Part shown: positions 33,393-45,684 of the stretch, piece after piece | Position numbering within the stretch: position 1 is the stretch's first letter | Layout of the letters: each line of letters starts with the position of its first letter | Assembly: GCA_024508675.1 (NCBI GenBank) | Contig: JANINQ010000001.1 | Coordinates: 62,001 to 126,000, forward strand | Reading direction: 5' to 3' | Length of the DNA: 64,000 bases | Origin: Afipia sp. | Lineage (GTDB): Bacteria > Pseudomonadota > Alphaproteobacteria > Rhizobiales > Xanthobacteraceae | Position numbers and translations under genes: made by a program | The notes under the pieces: generated by a model | Database searches by the model: none | What the model saw: the letters and a program-made list of their open reading frames with translations, nothing else | Told to the model about the DNA's origin: nothing

Positions 33393-35227
33393 ACATTCCC
33401 AAGGCAATCACAGCGTCACAGGCCGAAGCCGGTGTGAAGATTGATCACGGGCTCGATCTTGCGGTGATCGGCAACTGCAAGACAGCGGCGCTGGTCGATC
33501 CGACATCACGGCTGGTATGGTGGTGCTTTCCGCGGTTCGATGCCGATCCGGTGTTCTCTCGGCTGCTTGCGGGCGACGAGGAGAAGGGATTCAGCGACGT
33601 CGTGCTCGACGGGATGGTCGATTACAAATCCGACTATATCCGCAATACCGCGCTGGTTGAGACGATCCTGACCGATGCCCAGGGCAATGCGGTCCGCATT
33701 ACCGATTTCGCGCCGCGCTTTCGCCAGTACGGCCGCATGTTCCGGCCGCCGCAGTTGTTTCGCATCATCGAGCCGATTGCGGGTCTGCCGCGCATCACCA
33801 TTCGGGTCCGGCCGACTCACTCCTATGGCAAGCCTCTGAAAAGAAGCTCGCTCGGCAGCAATCATATTCGCTATGTCGAGGAGGAATCGACAGTCCGTGT
33901 CACCACGGATGCACCTATTGCCATGATCGAACACGAAACGCCGTTCGTGCTGAGGCGGCCCGTGCATATGGTGTTCGGACACGACGAGCCGTATCCGGGT
34001 GATCTCGCCGCGACTGCGACATCTTTCGCCGAGCAGACCAAGGCCTACTGGCTGCATTGGGTGCGGCGTCTCTACATTTCATATGACTATCAGGAAGCCA
34101 TTATTCGTGCCGCAATCACGCTCAAGTTGTCGAATTTCGAGGAAACCGGTGGAATCATCGCGGCGCATACCACTTCGATTCCAGAAGCGCCGGGCTCAGG
34201 TCGCAACTGGGATTATCGTTTCTGCTGGCTGCGTGACGCTTACTTTGTGGTGAAGGCGCTGAACCGCGTGGGTGCCACGCAGACCATGGAAGACTTTATC
34301 GGATTCACGCTGTCGCTCGCGACCAGTTCGGATGGACCGCTGAAGCCGGTTTACAGTGTGGTGCCGAATCTTCCGCTGGACGAGTGGATCGCGGAAGATC
34401 TCAAGGGCTATCGCGGTGATGGGCCGGTGCGCATCGGCAATGCCGCCGTCGAGCAAAGCCAGCATGACACTTACGGTAGCGTGATCCTTGCAGCGCTGCC
34501 GCTGTTCTTTGACCGCCGGCTGCCGACGCCCGGCGGTGAACGATTGTTCCGCTTGCTCGAAGGTCTCGGGGAGAAGGCCGCCAGTGTCGCTCTCAAGCCG
34601 GATGCGGGCATCTGGGAGTATCGTGGGCGTCAACGCATTCACACGCACTCGGCAGCGATGTGCTGGGCAGGCGTCAACAGGCTAGCGTCGATTGCAACGC
34701 GGCTCGGCCTGCATGATCGCGCGGCTTACTGGAATTCCATCGCCGATCCCATTCACAAGGAGTTGCTTGAGCGCGCCTGGAATCCGAAGCGCGAGGCCTT
34801 TACGGCGGCGTTCGGATCGGATGACCTCGATGCCAGCGTTCTGCTGCTGCCTGATCTCGGTGTGTGCGAGGTCGACGACCCGCGCTTCGTCAAGACGGTC
34901 GCGGCCATGGAGCGCGATCTGCTGCGCGAGAAGCACATGATGCGTTATGCAGCGGAAGACGATTTTGGATTGCCGGTAACAGCCTTCATGATCTGCCGCT
35001 TCTGGCTGATCGACGCGTGGTGGCAGCAGGGGCGCCGCGAGGAAGCGCGCGAGGCGTTTATCGATGCGCTTGCACATCGCAATCGCTACGGTCTGTTATC
35101 GGAAGATGTTGATCCGAAAACCGGCGCGCTGTTCGGAAATTTCCCGCAAACCTATTCGATGGCGGGTTTGATTCTCACCGGCATGAAGTTGTCGCGCAAC
35201 TGGGAGGATCGTTACTGGCGCAGCTAA
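33389..35227 (+). CDS. Glycoside hydrolase family 15 protein (glucoamylase/trehalase type)
   Basis: A 612-residue cytoplasmic GH15 enzyme (no signal peptide). An N-terminal beta-sandwich domain (CKTAALVDPTSRLVWWCFPRFDADPVF) precedes the (alpha/alpha)6 barrel with RNWDYRFCWLRDAYF. The general acid is probably Glu410 in GIWEYRG and the base Glu572 in LLSEDVDP. Family members hydrolyse alpha-1,4 glucans or trehalose. Being wedged between otsB and otsA, and overlapping otsB, it may be a trehalase or act on an alpha-glucan linked to trehalose metabolism. Substrate assignment is inference. Confidence 0.85.
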   Translation: MNIPKAITASQAEAGVKIDHGLDLAVIGNCKTAALVDPTSRLVWWCFPRFDADPVFSRLLAGDEEKGFSDVVLDGMVDYKSDYIRNTALVETILTDAQGNAVRITDFAPRFRQYGRMFRPPQLFRIIEPIAGLPRITIRVRPTHSYGKPLKRSSLGSNHIRYVEEESTVRVTTDAPIAMIEHETPFVLRRPVHMVFGHDEPYPGDLAATATSFAEQTKAYWLHWVRRLYISYDYQEAIIRAAITLKLSNFEETGGIIAAHTTSIPEAPGSGRNWDYRFCWLRDAYFVVKALNRVGATQTMEDFIGFTLSLATSSDGPLKPVYSVVPNLPLDEWIAEDLKGYRGDGPVRIGNAAVEQSQHDTYGSVILAALPLFFDRRLPTPGGERLFRLLEGLGEKAASVALKPDAGIWEYRGRQRIHTHSAAMCWAGVNRLASIATRLGLHDRAAYWNSIADPIHKELLERAWNPKREAFTAAFGSDDLDASVLLLPDLGVCEVDDPRFVKTVAAMERDLLREKHMMRYAAEDDFGLPVTAFMICRFWLIDAWWQQGRREEAREAFIDALAHRNRYGLLSEDVDPKTGALFGNFPQTYSMAGLILTGMKLSRNWEDRYWRS

Positions 35228-35436
35228 GGTGCGATCGATCGATGCAGGTGTGAGTTCCATCGCACTTCGCTAGCTACGACTCAAGCAAGAGGTAATCTGC
35301 ATAGGTTCGCGTTTTGTAATTAGAGATGTGTCAAGACTATGCAGATGGGTTTTAATCCGCCAACCTTTCGGCTCAATGGAACCTGGTTCCACCTTGCGCG
35401 CCCGAATTCGACATGAATCAGTCCACAGGGTGGCGA

Positions 35437-35461
35437 GGAACCATATTGATGAACAGGTGTT
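35437..35461 (+). promoter_or_regulatory. EcfG-like promoter ahead of otsA
   Basis: GGAAC (35437-35441) and TGTT (35458-35461) are spaced by 16 bases, one mismatch from the EcfG consensus (CGTT). The predicted start near 35467 leaves about 30 bases before the otsA GTG. This parallels the perfect EcfG promoter ahead of the MFS-otsB-GH15 unit. Confidence 0.5.
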
Positions 35462-35495
35462 GGTTTTGCGTTCGCAAAACTAGGGAGGGGACCCT

Positions 35496-36992
35496 GTGGA
35501 TCTTGTTGTCGTTTCCAATCGTGTCGCTCGGGCAAAAGCAAATGAACCGATGACCGGTGGACTGGCAGCAGCTCTGTTGCCGGTGGTTGAGAAATCAGGC
35601 GCGATCTGGGTCGGCTCGTCAGGACGCGTGCGCGACAACGTCTCGAAGGATTCTTTTGCTGAAATCGAGTCGCTCGGCGCCGGCGCGCTTGCGTTGCTCG
35701 ATCTGCCTGCAGCGCATTACGGCGGATATTACGAAGGCTTTGCCAATTCTGCCCTGTGGCCTGCGCTGCATTCGCGCACCGATCTGATCAAGGTGTCGCA
35801 GGACGATTATCAATCCTATCGTGAAGTGAACGCCTTCATGGCGCGCGCCTTGATGCGGTTCAACAAGCCCAGCTCGGCGTTCTGGATTCAGGACTATCAT
35901 TTCCTCACTCTGGGCGCGGATATGCGCGAACTTGGTGTCCGCAATCCGCTTGGATTCTTCCTGCACACGCCGTGGCCTTCGCGCCGGGTGATTGCAGGCG
36001 TCCCGCATCATCGCGATCTGGTCGAGTCGATGCTCGCCTACGATCTGATCGGATTCCAGACCGAAGATGATTGTGAGAACTTCGCGACCTATCTGCAGAC
36101 AGAACTTGGTCTCGAGGTCGAAGGCGGCCTCGTCTCGTCGCATTTCGGCACGTCGCGCATCGCCGTGTTCCCCATCGGTATCGATGTCGACGGGTTTGCG
36201 GCGCAGGCCCAGCGTGCGTCGTCTCATCCTGATGTGTCCCGTTTGCGCCGGAGCCTGCATGGCGAGCGGCTCGCGATCGGCGTCGATCGCGTCGATTATT
36301 CCAAAGGCCTCGTGAACCGTATCAGCGCGTTCGATCGTCTGTTCGATATTCAGCCGTCGTTGAAACGCTCGGTCTCGCTATTGCAGATCGCGACCCCCTC
36401 GCGCGGTGGTATCGAAGCCTACAGCAATCTGCAGGACGAATTGTCCAGACAGGTCACCGATGTGAACGGTCGTCATGGCGAGGTGGACTGGACGCCGATC
36501 CGTTATCTCAGCAAGGGCTTCAGCCAGACTGTGCTGGCTGGTTTCTATCGTGCGGCGCAAGTCGGTGTGGTGACACCGCTGCATGACGGCATGAACCTCG
36601 TTGCCAAGGAATATGTCGCCGCGCAGAATCCGATCGATCCGGGAGTTCTGGTGCTGTCGAAATTCGCCGGCGCGGCGAACGAGCTGGATGCGGCGTTGCT
36701 GGTCAATCCGCATGATATTGACGGAATGGCGCGCACTCTTGCAGTCGCACTGTCGATGCCATCCACCGAGCGCCGGATGCGGTGGGAAGCCATGATGACC
36801 AAGCTGCGCGCCGGCACCATTCACAACTGGTTCGCCGGATTTATCGATGCACTGGAGGCGACCCGCTGTTCGGTGGGGCCGAGCCTCTTGCCATCGGTTG
36901 TCAGGCCATTGCGGTTGGCCAGTGGACCTGTCCTCAGCGGAGGCCGGATGCGTGATCCGGTGCATTTTGCACCCCGGCCGATGGCTAATTAG
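35496..36992 (+). CDS. otsA: Trehalose-6-phosphate synthase
   Basis: GT20 glycosyltransferase (498 residues) that joins UDP-glucose and glucose-6-phosphate. Conserved pieces are GGLAAALLP near the N-terminus, WIQDYHFLTLG, GFFLHTPWPS, the donor-site VDRVDYSKGLVNRI and TPLHDGMNLVAKEY. The GTG start follows GGGAGGGG. The last 30 or so residues are non-conserved. It sits downstream of GH15 after 268 bases and likely has its own stress promoter. Trehalose protects against desiccation and osmotic stress. Confidence 0.95.
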   Translation: MDLVVVSNRVARAKANEPMTGGLAAALLPVVEKSGAIWVGSSGRVRDNVSKDSFAEIESLGAGALALLDLPAAHYGGYYEGFANSALWPALHSRTDLIKVSQDDYQSYREVNAFMARALMRFNKPSSAFWIQDYHFLTLGADMRELGVRNPLGFFLHTPWPSRRVIAGVPHHRDLVESMLAYDLIGFQTEDDCENFATYLQTELGLEVEGGLVSSHFGTSRIAVFPIGIDVDGFAAQAQRASSHPDVSRLRRSLHGERLAIGVDRVDYSKGLVNRISAFDRLFDIQPSLKRSVSLLQIATPSRGGIEAYSNLQDELSRQVTDVNGRHGEVDWTPIRYLSKGFSQTVLAGFYRAAQVGVVTPLHDGMNLVAKEYVAAQNPIDPGVLVLSKFAGAANELDAALLVNPHDIDGMARTLAVALSMPSTERRMRWEAMMTKLRAGTIHNWFAGFIDALEATRCSVGPSLLPSVVRPLRLASGPVLSGGRMRDPVHFAPRPMAN

Positions 36993-37082
36993 CGCAAAAG
37001 TCTCAAATATTTACGGAATATTTCGAGCGAGTGCCCGTGCTCTCTTGCAAATCGGCGCGCGTGCCTTCATGACAGGCGCCAC

Positions 37083-37172
37083 GGAGAGGTGGCCGAGTGG
37101 TTGAAGGCGCACGCCTGGAAAGTGTGTATACGGGAAACCGTATCGCGGGTTCGAATCCCGCTCTCTCCGCCA
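37083..37172 (+). tRNA. tRNA-Ser (anticodon GGA)
   Basis: A 90-base class II tRNA with acceptor stem GGAGAGG pairing to CTCTCTCC and an encoded CCA. The anticodon stem CACGC / GTGTG (one G-T pair) closes loop CTGGAAA, so the anticodon is GGA, reading UCC and UCU. A long variable arm is present. It lies 90 bases after otsA. Confidence 0.95.
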
Positions 37173-37304
37173 GTCCCGGTTGTTGCTGTGGTTGATGGTC
37201 TCGGATCGCTGGCAGCCTTTCGCGACGAGAGATCGCGGGGCGCATCAGAAATCGATCAAATCAAGCATTCGACGATCGCTCCGCTGACCGTTGTCTTGTA
37301 GATA

Positions 37305-37353
37305 GTAACAATCTCGATGATTGCCGGACGGACCTGAGGTCTTGGGTTGTTAC
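37305..37353. promoter_or_regulatory. Inverted repeat upstream of the metal-efflux operon
   Basis: GTAACAA (37305-37311) and TTGTTAC (37347-37353) are perfect inverted copies 35 bases apart, with partial agreement extending outward. They lie 70-120 bases ahead of the first gene of the efflux operon and could be two half-sites for a regulator. No regulator gene is adjacent. Confidence 0.35.
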
Positions 37354-37423
37354 AATATAGCGGATCGACAAAAAATCCCGATCCGTGTTACTTCGATTAC
37401 GTCGACTGAAAGAGAATTCAAAA

Positions 37424-37783
37424 GTGACATCGTCCGCTCGCATCTTTGGCTATGGCTTGCTGCGCATTCCGCGCAAGGCTTTGGTCGCGGTTATGCTGGC
37501 GGCCTATATTGTCGCGGGGGCCATGCATGGCCTCTGTGGGTTCGATGTCACCACTCCTTCCGGCACGGCGATCTTCTCGTTTGCACAGACGGGCATCGAT
37601 CATTCGGACAAGGGAACCGTTGCGGACCAGCACTGCCACGGCTGTTTCTCGGTTTCGATTCCTGCTCCGATTGTCGTCGCGGTTTCCACGGAGATCGTGA
37701 CCCGTCACGCCGTCCTTCATGAGGCCGTGCGCCGTGGCTTGCCGCGTGGCATCGACCCGCCCCCACCCAAATTCCTGATCTGA
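37424..37783 (+). CDS. Small Cys/His-containing membrane protein of the metal-efflux operon
   Basis: A 119-residue protein I do not recognise with certainty. One hydrophobic segment (KALVAVMLAAYIVAGAMHGL) is followed by a soluble part with DQHCHGCFSVSIPAPIV, a CHxC-like cluster that could bind a metal, and it ends in a proline run (DPPPPKF). The GTG at 37424 is preferred to a GTG 39 bases upstream. The gene starts 54 bases before the TolC-like gene, so it probably heads the efflux operon and may act as a periplasmic metal-binding accessory. That role is inference. Confidence 0.6.
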   Translation: MTSSARIFGYGLLRIPRKALVAVMLAAYIVAGAMHGLCGFDVTTPSGTAIFSFAQTGIDHSDKGTVADQHCHGCFSVSIPAPIVVAVSTEIVTRHAVLHEAVRRGLPRGIDPPPPKFLI

Positions 37784-37837
37784 ACGTGATCGCCGGGCGC
37801 ATTGCGCCCAGACTCCGCCGTTCGTCAGGTTTCAATC

Positions 37838-39109
37838 ATGTTTTCCAGGATCGCCGCGCGGTTTGCATGCGTGGCTGCGCTGCTCGTCAGCTCTTTGCTG
37901 ACAGGGGCGGCTTATTCGCAAACCCTCACCATGGAGGCTGCGCTTCAGCGCGCCCTCGCCGCCAGTCCACGTCTCACCGCAGCCGAGCGCGACATCGGGA
38001 TTGCGCGCGGTCAGCGAATCCAGTCCGGTGCCCTCATCAATCCGCAGGCGACGTACGAACAGGATAATTCGTTCGGGTCCGGCGCCTACAGAGGGACACG
38101 CTCGGCGGAATCCACGCTGCAGATCAGCCAGATGTTCGAACTCTGGGGCAAGCGGGACGCGCGCATCGCCGCCGGTCAGGCCGGACTGGACGCCGCGAGC
38201 ATTGGACGGCAGGCAGTTCGTCTCGAAGTGCTGTCGGAAACAGCGATCGCTTTCGTGACTGTTCTTGGACTGCAGCGCCGAATTCATATTTTGGACGAGC
38301 AGATCGAAGCCATCGACAAGATCTCGCCACTGCTGCAGCGGCGGGTCGAAGCCGGTGCTTCCTCTGTCGCCGAAACCGGACGCGCCGAAGTCGCATCAGC
38401 GCTTGTGAAGGCGGATCGCGAGCGGACCAGATCGGCGCTTGCAAGCGCTCGCCGCGAGTTGGCGATTCTGATGGGAGAGCCGGCGCCGAAGTTTGCAATC
38501 GTCTCGGGCCGTCTCGAGGCGACCGGAAAGCCGCCGACGTTCCAGTCCGTGGTCATGGCGATCGATGCCAACCCTCAGCTTGTGCGCTGGAAAGCAGTCT
38601 ATGCCCAGCGGAACGCCGAACTGCTGCTCGCGCGGCTGAAGCCGTATCCGGATGTGACCGTGTCCGCGGGCTGGCGGCGTTTCAATGACACCAGCGACAA
38701 CGCGGTGCGTCTGTCGGTTTCGGTGCCCATCCCTGTGTTCGATCAGAATCAGGGCAACATTCTCTCGGCTCAGGAAAGCCTTGCGAAGGCCGCAACCGAG
38801 AGCAAGGCCAACCGCAACATGCTGATCGTCGTCGCGGGCCGGGCCTATGATTCCCTGCAAGGCTCGCTGCAAGAACTCTCCGTCTTGCGCGTGACGGCGA
38901 TTCCGAAGGCGAGAAATGCCGCCGAGGCGATCTCGGAAGGCTACGGCCAGGGGCGTTATTCGCTGCTCGAAGTGCTCGACGCTCAAGCCAGCGTCGCGCG
39001 GGCGCGGCTGCGTGAGCAGGAAGCCCAGCAAAATTTCCATGTCGCCGTCGCTACCATTGAGGGACTCGTCGGCAATCCGTTTGCATTGGCCCGTGGGAGC
39101 TTCCGATGA
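37838..39109 (+). CDS. TolC-family outer-membrane protein of a metal RND efflux system (CzcC-like)
   Basis: A 423-residue outer-membrane factor with a signal peptide (MFSRIAARFACVAALLVSSLLTGAAYSQ). Paired TolC-type coiled-coil repeats (LTMEAALQRALAASPRL; FELWGKRDARIAAGQAGLDAA; QGRYSLLEVLDAQ) form the trans-periplasmic channel. The ATG at 37838 is preferred to an upstream in-frame start. It overlaps the adaptor gene by 4 bases, and the order C-B-A is the same as in czcCBA. Confidence 0.87.
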   Translation: MFSRIAARFACVAALLVSSLLTGAAYSQTLTMEAALQRALAASPRLTAAERDIGIARGQRIQSGALINPQATYEQDNSFGSGAYRGTRSAESTLQISQMFELWGKRDARIAAGQAGLDAASIGRQAVRLEVLSETAIAFVTVLGLQRRIHILDEQIEAIDKISPLLQRRVEAGASSVAETGRAEVASALVKADRERTRSALASARRELAILMGEPAPKFAIVSGRLEATGKPPTFQSVVMAIDANPQLVRWKAVYAQRNAELLLARLKPYPDVTVSAGWRRFNDTSDNAVRLSVSVPIPVFDQNQGNILSAQESLAKAATESKANRNMLIVVAGRAYDSLQGSLQELSVLRVTAIPKARNAAEAISEGYGQGRYSLLEVLDAQASVARARLREQEAQQNFHVAVATIEGLVGNPFALARGSFR

Positions 39110-40071
39110 AGAAGTCGACGATAATGTTGCTTGCGGGTGCCGCAGCTTTCGCGGCCAGTGCCGGCGTCTACGCAATTCCCTCCGGCAAGCCGCACATGCA
39201 GGCTGTGGCGGCACCCGGGAATGCAGGGCCGGGCGACAAGGCGCGCGGCGAAAAAGGCAGCGTGGAGATGAGCGATGCTCGCATCGCCTCATCGAACATC
39301 GAAATCCTCACTGCCAGGAGCGGGTCGCTGCATAATTCGCTGGTTCTGAATGGCATCCTGCAACCTAATCAGGAAATGATGGTTCAGGTGACTCCGCGCT
39401 TCCCGGGTATTGTACGCGAGATCAGGAAACGCCTTGGCGATGCGGTCGAAAAGAACGATCTCCTTGCGAAGGTCGAGAGCAATCAAAGCCTGAGTGTCTA
39501 CGAGATGCGGGCGCCGATCTCGGGTACGGTGATCGATCGCCAGATATCGCTTGGCGAATATGCATCCGAGCAGAAGCCGGCCTTCATCGTTGCCGATATC
39601 TCTACCGTTTGGGTGGATCTCTCGGTGTATCGGCGGGATTTGCCGCGCGTTCGTATCGGCGACAGGATTCTCATCGACGTCGGTGATGGCGGGAAGCCGA
39701 TCGAGGCCAGCCTGTCCTATATCTCGCCTGTCGGAAGCAGTGACACTCAAAGCGCTCTCGCGCGGGCCGTGGTGCCGAATGACGATCTTCGTTTGCGGAC
39801 AGGCCTGTTCGTGAGTGCGCGGCTGATTCTGTCAGCGAAAAAGGTGCCGATTGCGGTCAAAGCCTCGGCGATCCAGAGCGTCGAGAATCGAAACGTCGTC
39901 TTCGTCCGTTACGGCAACGGGTTTGAGGTCCGCGATGTCGAACTGGGTTCACGCGATCCGGACAATGTCGAGATCCTGTCCGGGCTTCTCGATGGAGACA
40001 GGTACGCCGCGGACAACAGTTTCATCATCAAGGCGGAACTCGGCAAGGGATCGGTGTCCCATGACCACTGA
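39106..40071 (+). CDS. RND efflux periplasmic adaptor (CzcB-like)
   Basis: A 321-residue membrane-fusion protein. An N-terminal signal or anchor (STIMLLAGAAAFAASAGVYA) is followed by the lipoyl-type half-motifs MVQVTPRFPGIVREI and MRAPISGTVIDRQISLGEYA, the beta-barrel domain, and a membrane-proximal C-terminus. It links the RND pump to the TolC-like channel. The N-terminus lacks the long His-rich region seen in some CzcB proteins. It overlaps the preceding gene (ATGA) and lies 66 bases before the pump gene. Confidence 0.85.
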   Translation: MKKSTIMLLAGAAAFAASAGVYAIPSGKPHMQAVAAPGNAGPGDKARGEKGSVEMSDARIASSNIEILTARSGSLHNSLVLNGILQPNQEMMVQVTPRFPGIVREIRKRLGDAVEKNDLLAKVESNQSLSVYEMRAPISGTVIDRQISLGEYASEQKPAFIVADISTVWVDLSVYRRDLPRVRIGDRILIDVGDGGKPIEASLSYISPVGSSDTQSALARAVVPNDDLRLRTGLFVSARLILSAKKVPIAVKASAIQSVENRNVVFVRYGNGFEVRDVELGSRDPDNVEILSGLLDGDRYAADNSFIIKAELGKGSVSHDH

Positions 40072-43362
<3,291 letters not shown>

Positions 43363-43575
43363 AGAAGGCCGGGCGACTTCTGGCGCCTCAGCTGAAGCGC
43401 GGCACGTTATGCTTAATGCTTCCTTTCGGAATCAGCCCAAAGAGTCTCTTTTTTGTCACGCTGTCAGGGAATGACGCTCGCGGCTCTCACGAACAGGAAC
43501 CGAAACGCCCCGTGTCCATTTTTCATTAACTGGGGGGCCAATAGGGTCCCGTTCAATTCAACACGGGGAAAAACC

Positions 43576-44304
43576 ATGCGTATTCGTTCTGCTCTTCTGG
43601 CCTTGTCCGCCACCTTGCTGGCTTCGACCGCTTCTCTGGCTGCGGACCTCGGCCCTCGCACCTACACCAAGGCGCCGGTTTATGCTCCTGCGCCGATCTA
43701 CAACTGGACCGGCTTCTACGCCGGTGTGCACATCGGCGCTGCCTTCGGCGGCGACAACGGCTTCGCCACCACCGACGCGACCCTGACCGGCACCAACCGT
43801 GACGCAGCCTTCCTCGGCGGCGGTCAGATCGGTGCTGACTATCAGTTCGCTCCGAACTGGCTGGTCGGTATCGAAGGCCAGATCTCGGGTCTCTCGGATA
43901 ACAACCGCACCTTCACCAGCGGCGCGAACGTCCTGCGCGACAAGTCCGACTGGCTCGCTTCGGTCACCGGCCGCCTCGGCTACACCTGGGGTCCGGGCCT
44001 GATCTACGCCAAGGGCGGTGTCGCGTTCCGTGACGACGCTGGCCTCGCTGCAACCGCCGGCTTCCTGCCGGCTGTGACCGATCGTGAATCGACCGGCTAC
44101 ACCGTCGGTGGCGGCCTCGAATACATGTTCGCTCCGGCCTGGTCGGCAAAGGTTGAGTACCAGTACTACAACTTCGGCACCACCAACGTGGCTTACACCA
44201 ATGGTGGCGCTCAGGCCCTGTCCTACAAGGACGACCTCCACACTGTGAAGGTTGGCCTGAACTACCGCTTCAACTGGGGTGGCCCGGTCATCGCGAAGTA
44301 CTGA
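43576..44304 (+). CDS. Outer-membrane beta-barrel porin (Omp25/RopB type)
   Basis: A 242-residue protein with a signal peptide (MRIRSALLALSATLLASTASLAA) and eight-strand beta-barrel features. WTGFYAGVHIGAAFGG, VTGRLGYTWGPGLIYAKGGVAF, GGGLEYMFAPAWSAKVEYQYYNFG and the C-terminal VKVGLNYRFNW are typical of rhizobial and Brucella Omp25/Omp31 proteins. The ATG at 43576 has a GGGGA ribosome site. It has its own terminator, so it is a single-gene unit. It is probably an abundant surface protein. Confidence 0.88.
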   Translation: MRIRSALLALSATLLASTASLAADLGPRTYTKAPVYAPAPIYNWTGFYAGVHIGAAFGGDNGFATTDATLTGTNRDAAFLGGGQIGADYQFAPNWLVGIEGQISGLSDNNRTFTSGANVLRDKSDWLASVTGRLGYTWGPGLIYAKGGVAFRDDAGLAATAGFLPAVTDRESTGYTVGGGLEYMFAPAWSAKVEYQYYNFGTTNVAYTNGGAQALSYKDDLHTVKVGLNYRFNWGGPVIAKY

Positions 44305-44322
44305 TTACTCTCCAGACAACTT

Positions 44323-44350
44323 AAGGCCCCGGTTTTCCGGGGCCTTTTTT
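44323..44350 (+). terminator. Rho-independent terminator of the porin gene
   Basis: A stem AAGGCCCCGG / CCGGGGCCTT with a TTTT loop is followed by a run of T. It lies 19 bases after the porin stop and before the convergent dehydrogenase gene. Confidence 0.9.
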
Positions 44351-44385
44351 GTTGGGCGAACATTCGTTACCCGAGCCGGGAGCGA

Positions 44386-45516
44386 TCAGCTCTTGCTTGG
44401 GTTGATGAGAAACTTCTCGCCGGTCGCGCGCTTGGCATAGGCTGCGATGTTGGAAAGCTGCAGCGCCTCCTGCAGCGATACGACCTGCGTGTAATGACTG
44501 GCAAATGTCGTCTTGAGTTCTGCAGCGACGCGCTCGCGCAGCTTTTGCGCATCGGCAGGACCGATCTTCTGCAGGAACGGAAACAGCAGCCAGCCCCCGA
44601 CGCCCCATGTCATGCCGAAGTTCCGGGTGATTTCGGTCGAGCGCGTATCGAGGCTGCCGTAAATATAGACCTGCTTGTGAACGGTCGAGCCGTAGCGGCT
44701 GTAGACTTTTGCGGTCTTGTTGGCGGCAACTTCCATGCAGGTGAGGATCTGTCCCGCGAGCTTGCCGCCGCCGATCGCGTCGAATGCCAGTGTCGCGCCT
44801 GTCGCGATCAGTGCCTGCGTCAGGTCCTCCATGAAGGTCGCACTGGTGGAGTCGCAGATATGCGTTGCGCCGATCTTGCGCAGGATCTCCGCCTGCTCGG
44901 CGCTGCGCACGATGTTCACCAGTCCAATGCCGTCCTTGATGCAGATCTTGTTGAGCATCTGGCCGAGATTCGAGGCTGCCGCGGTGTGAACCAGTGCGGT
45001 GTGCCCCTCGCGGCGCATGGTTTCGGTCATGCCGAGCGATGTCAGCGGATTGACAAAGCAGGATGCGCCTTCGGCAGCGGTGATGCCGTCGGGCAGGACC
45101 ATGCAGTCCGCAGCCTTGATGCAGCGATACTGTGCGTACATCGCGCCCCCGATCATGGCCACCATCTTGCTCATCATGGACTGCGCCCGGCTCGAACTGC
45201 CTGCGGCTACGACGACACCTGCGCCTTCGTTTCCGACCGGCATCGAATCATCCAGTCGGCCGGCCATGGCGCGCATCAGCGGTTGCGGCACGGTTGCCGT
45301 GACCACGGTGTTATCGCCGGAGCCCGATGATCTGGCTGTCGTCATATCGGCCGCGCCCAGAAGGAGACCGAGATCCGAAGGATTGATGGGCGAACCCTCG
45401 ACACGGACGACGACTTCGTCGGCCGCAGGCTCGGGAATCTTGACCTTGGCCAGCGACAGTTCGAGTTCGCCGCTCTTCTTGATCAAGGAGCGAAGCTCCA
45501 GTCCTTCCAAACCCAT
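44386..45516 (-). CDS. Zinc-binding dehydrogenase / quinone oxidoreductase family protein
   Basis: A 376-residue medium-chain dehydrogenase/reductase. The GroES-like N-terminal domain carries EVVVRVEGSPINPSDLG and GNEGAGVVVAAGS. A Rossmann region follows, with HTALVHTAAASNLGQMLNKIC and ATLAFDAIGGGKLAGQ. It probably reduces a quinone or an enal using NAD(P)H; the substrate is unknown. The ATG at 45516 has a GGGAGA ribosome site, while the 93-base longer frame is not conserved. It is divergent from no gene and converges on the porin. Confidence 0.8.
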   Translation of the reverse strand: MGLEGLELRSLIKKSGELELSLAKVKIPEPAADEVVVRVEGSPINPSDLGLLLGAADMTTARSSGSGDNTVVTATVPQPLMRAMAGRLDDSMPVGNEGAGVVVAAGSSSRAQSMMSKMVAMIGGAMYAQYRCIKAADCMVLPDGITAAEGASCFVNPLTSLGMTETMRREGHTALVHTAAASNLGQMLNKICIKDGIGLVNIVRSAEQAEILRKIGATHICDSTSATFMEDLTQALIATGATLAFDAIGGGKLAGQILTCMEVAANKTAKVYSRYGSTVHKQVYIYGSLDTRSTEITRNFGMTWGVGGWLLFPFLQKIGPADAQKLRERVAAELKTTFASHYTQVVSLQEALQLSNIAAYAKRATGEKFLINPSKS

Positions 45517-45684
45517 TGGGGTTCTCCCATGCAAATGATGTTTGTTTGAAACGCGCCCCCCGCTTGTGGGCTTCGGCACACTTTGCGCCGGATTCAACTG
45601 CGCAGGCAATGAGGGCAGCGGAATATATCGCGATTGACTCTGCGTACACCGGGAAGGTTAGCCGCCGTTACAAGAGAATGCGAG

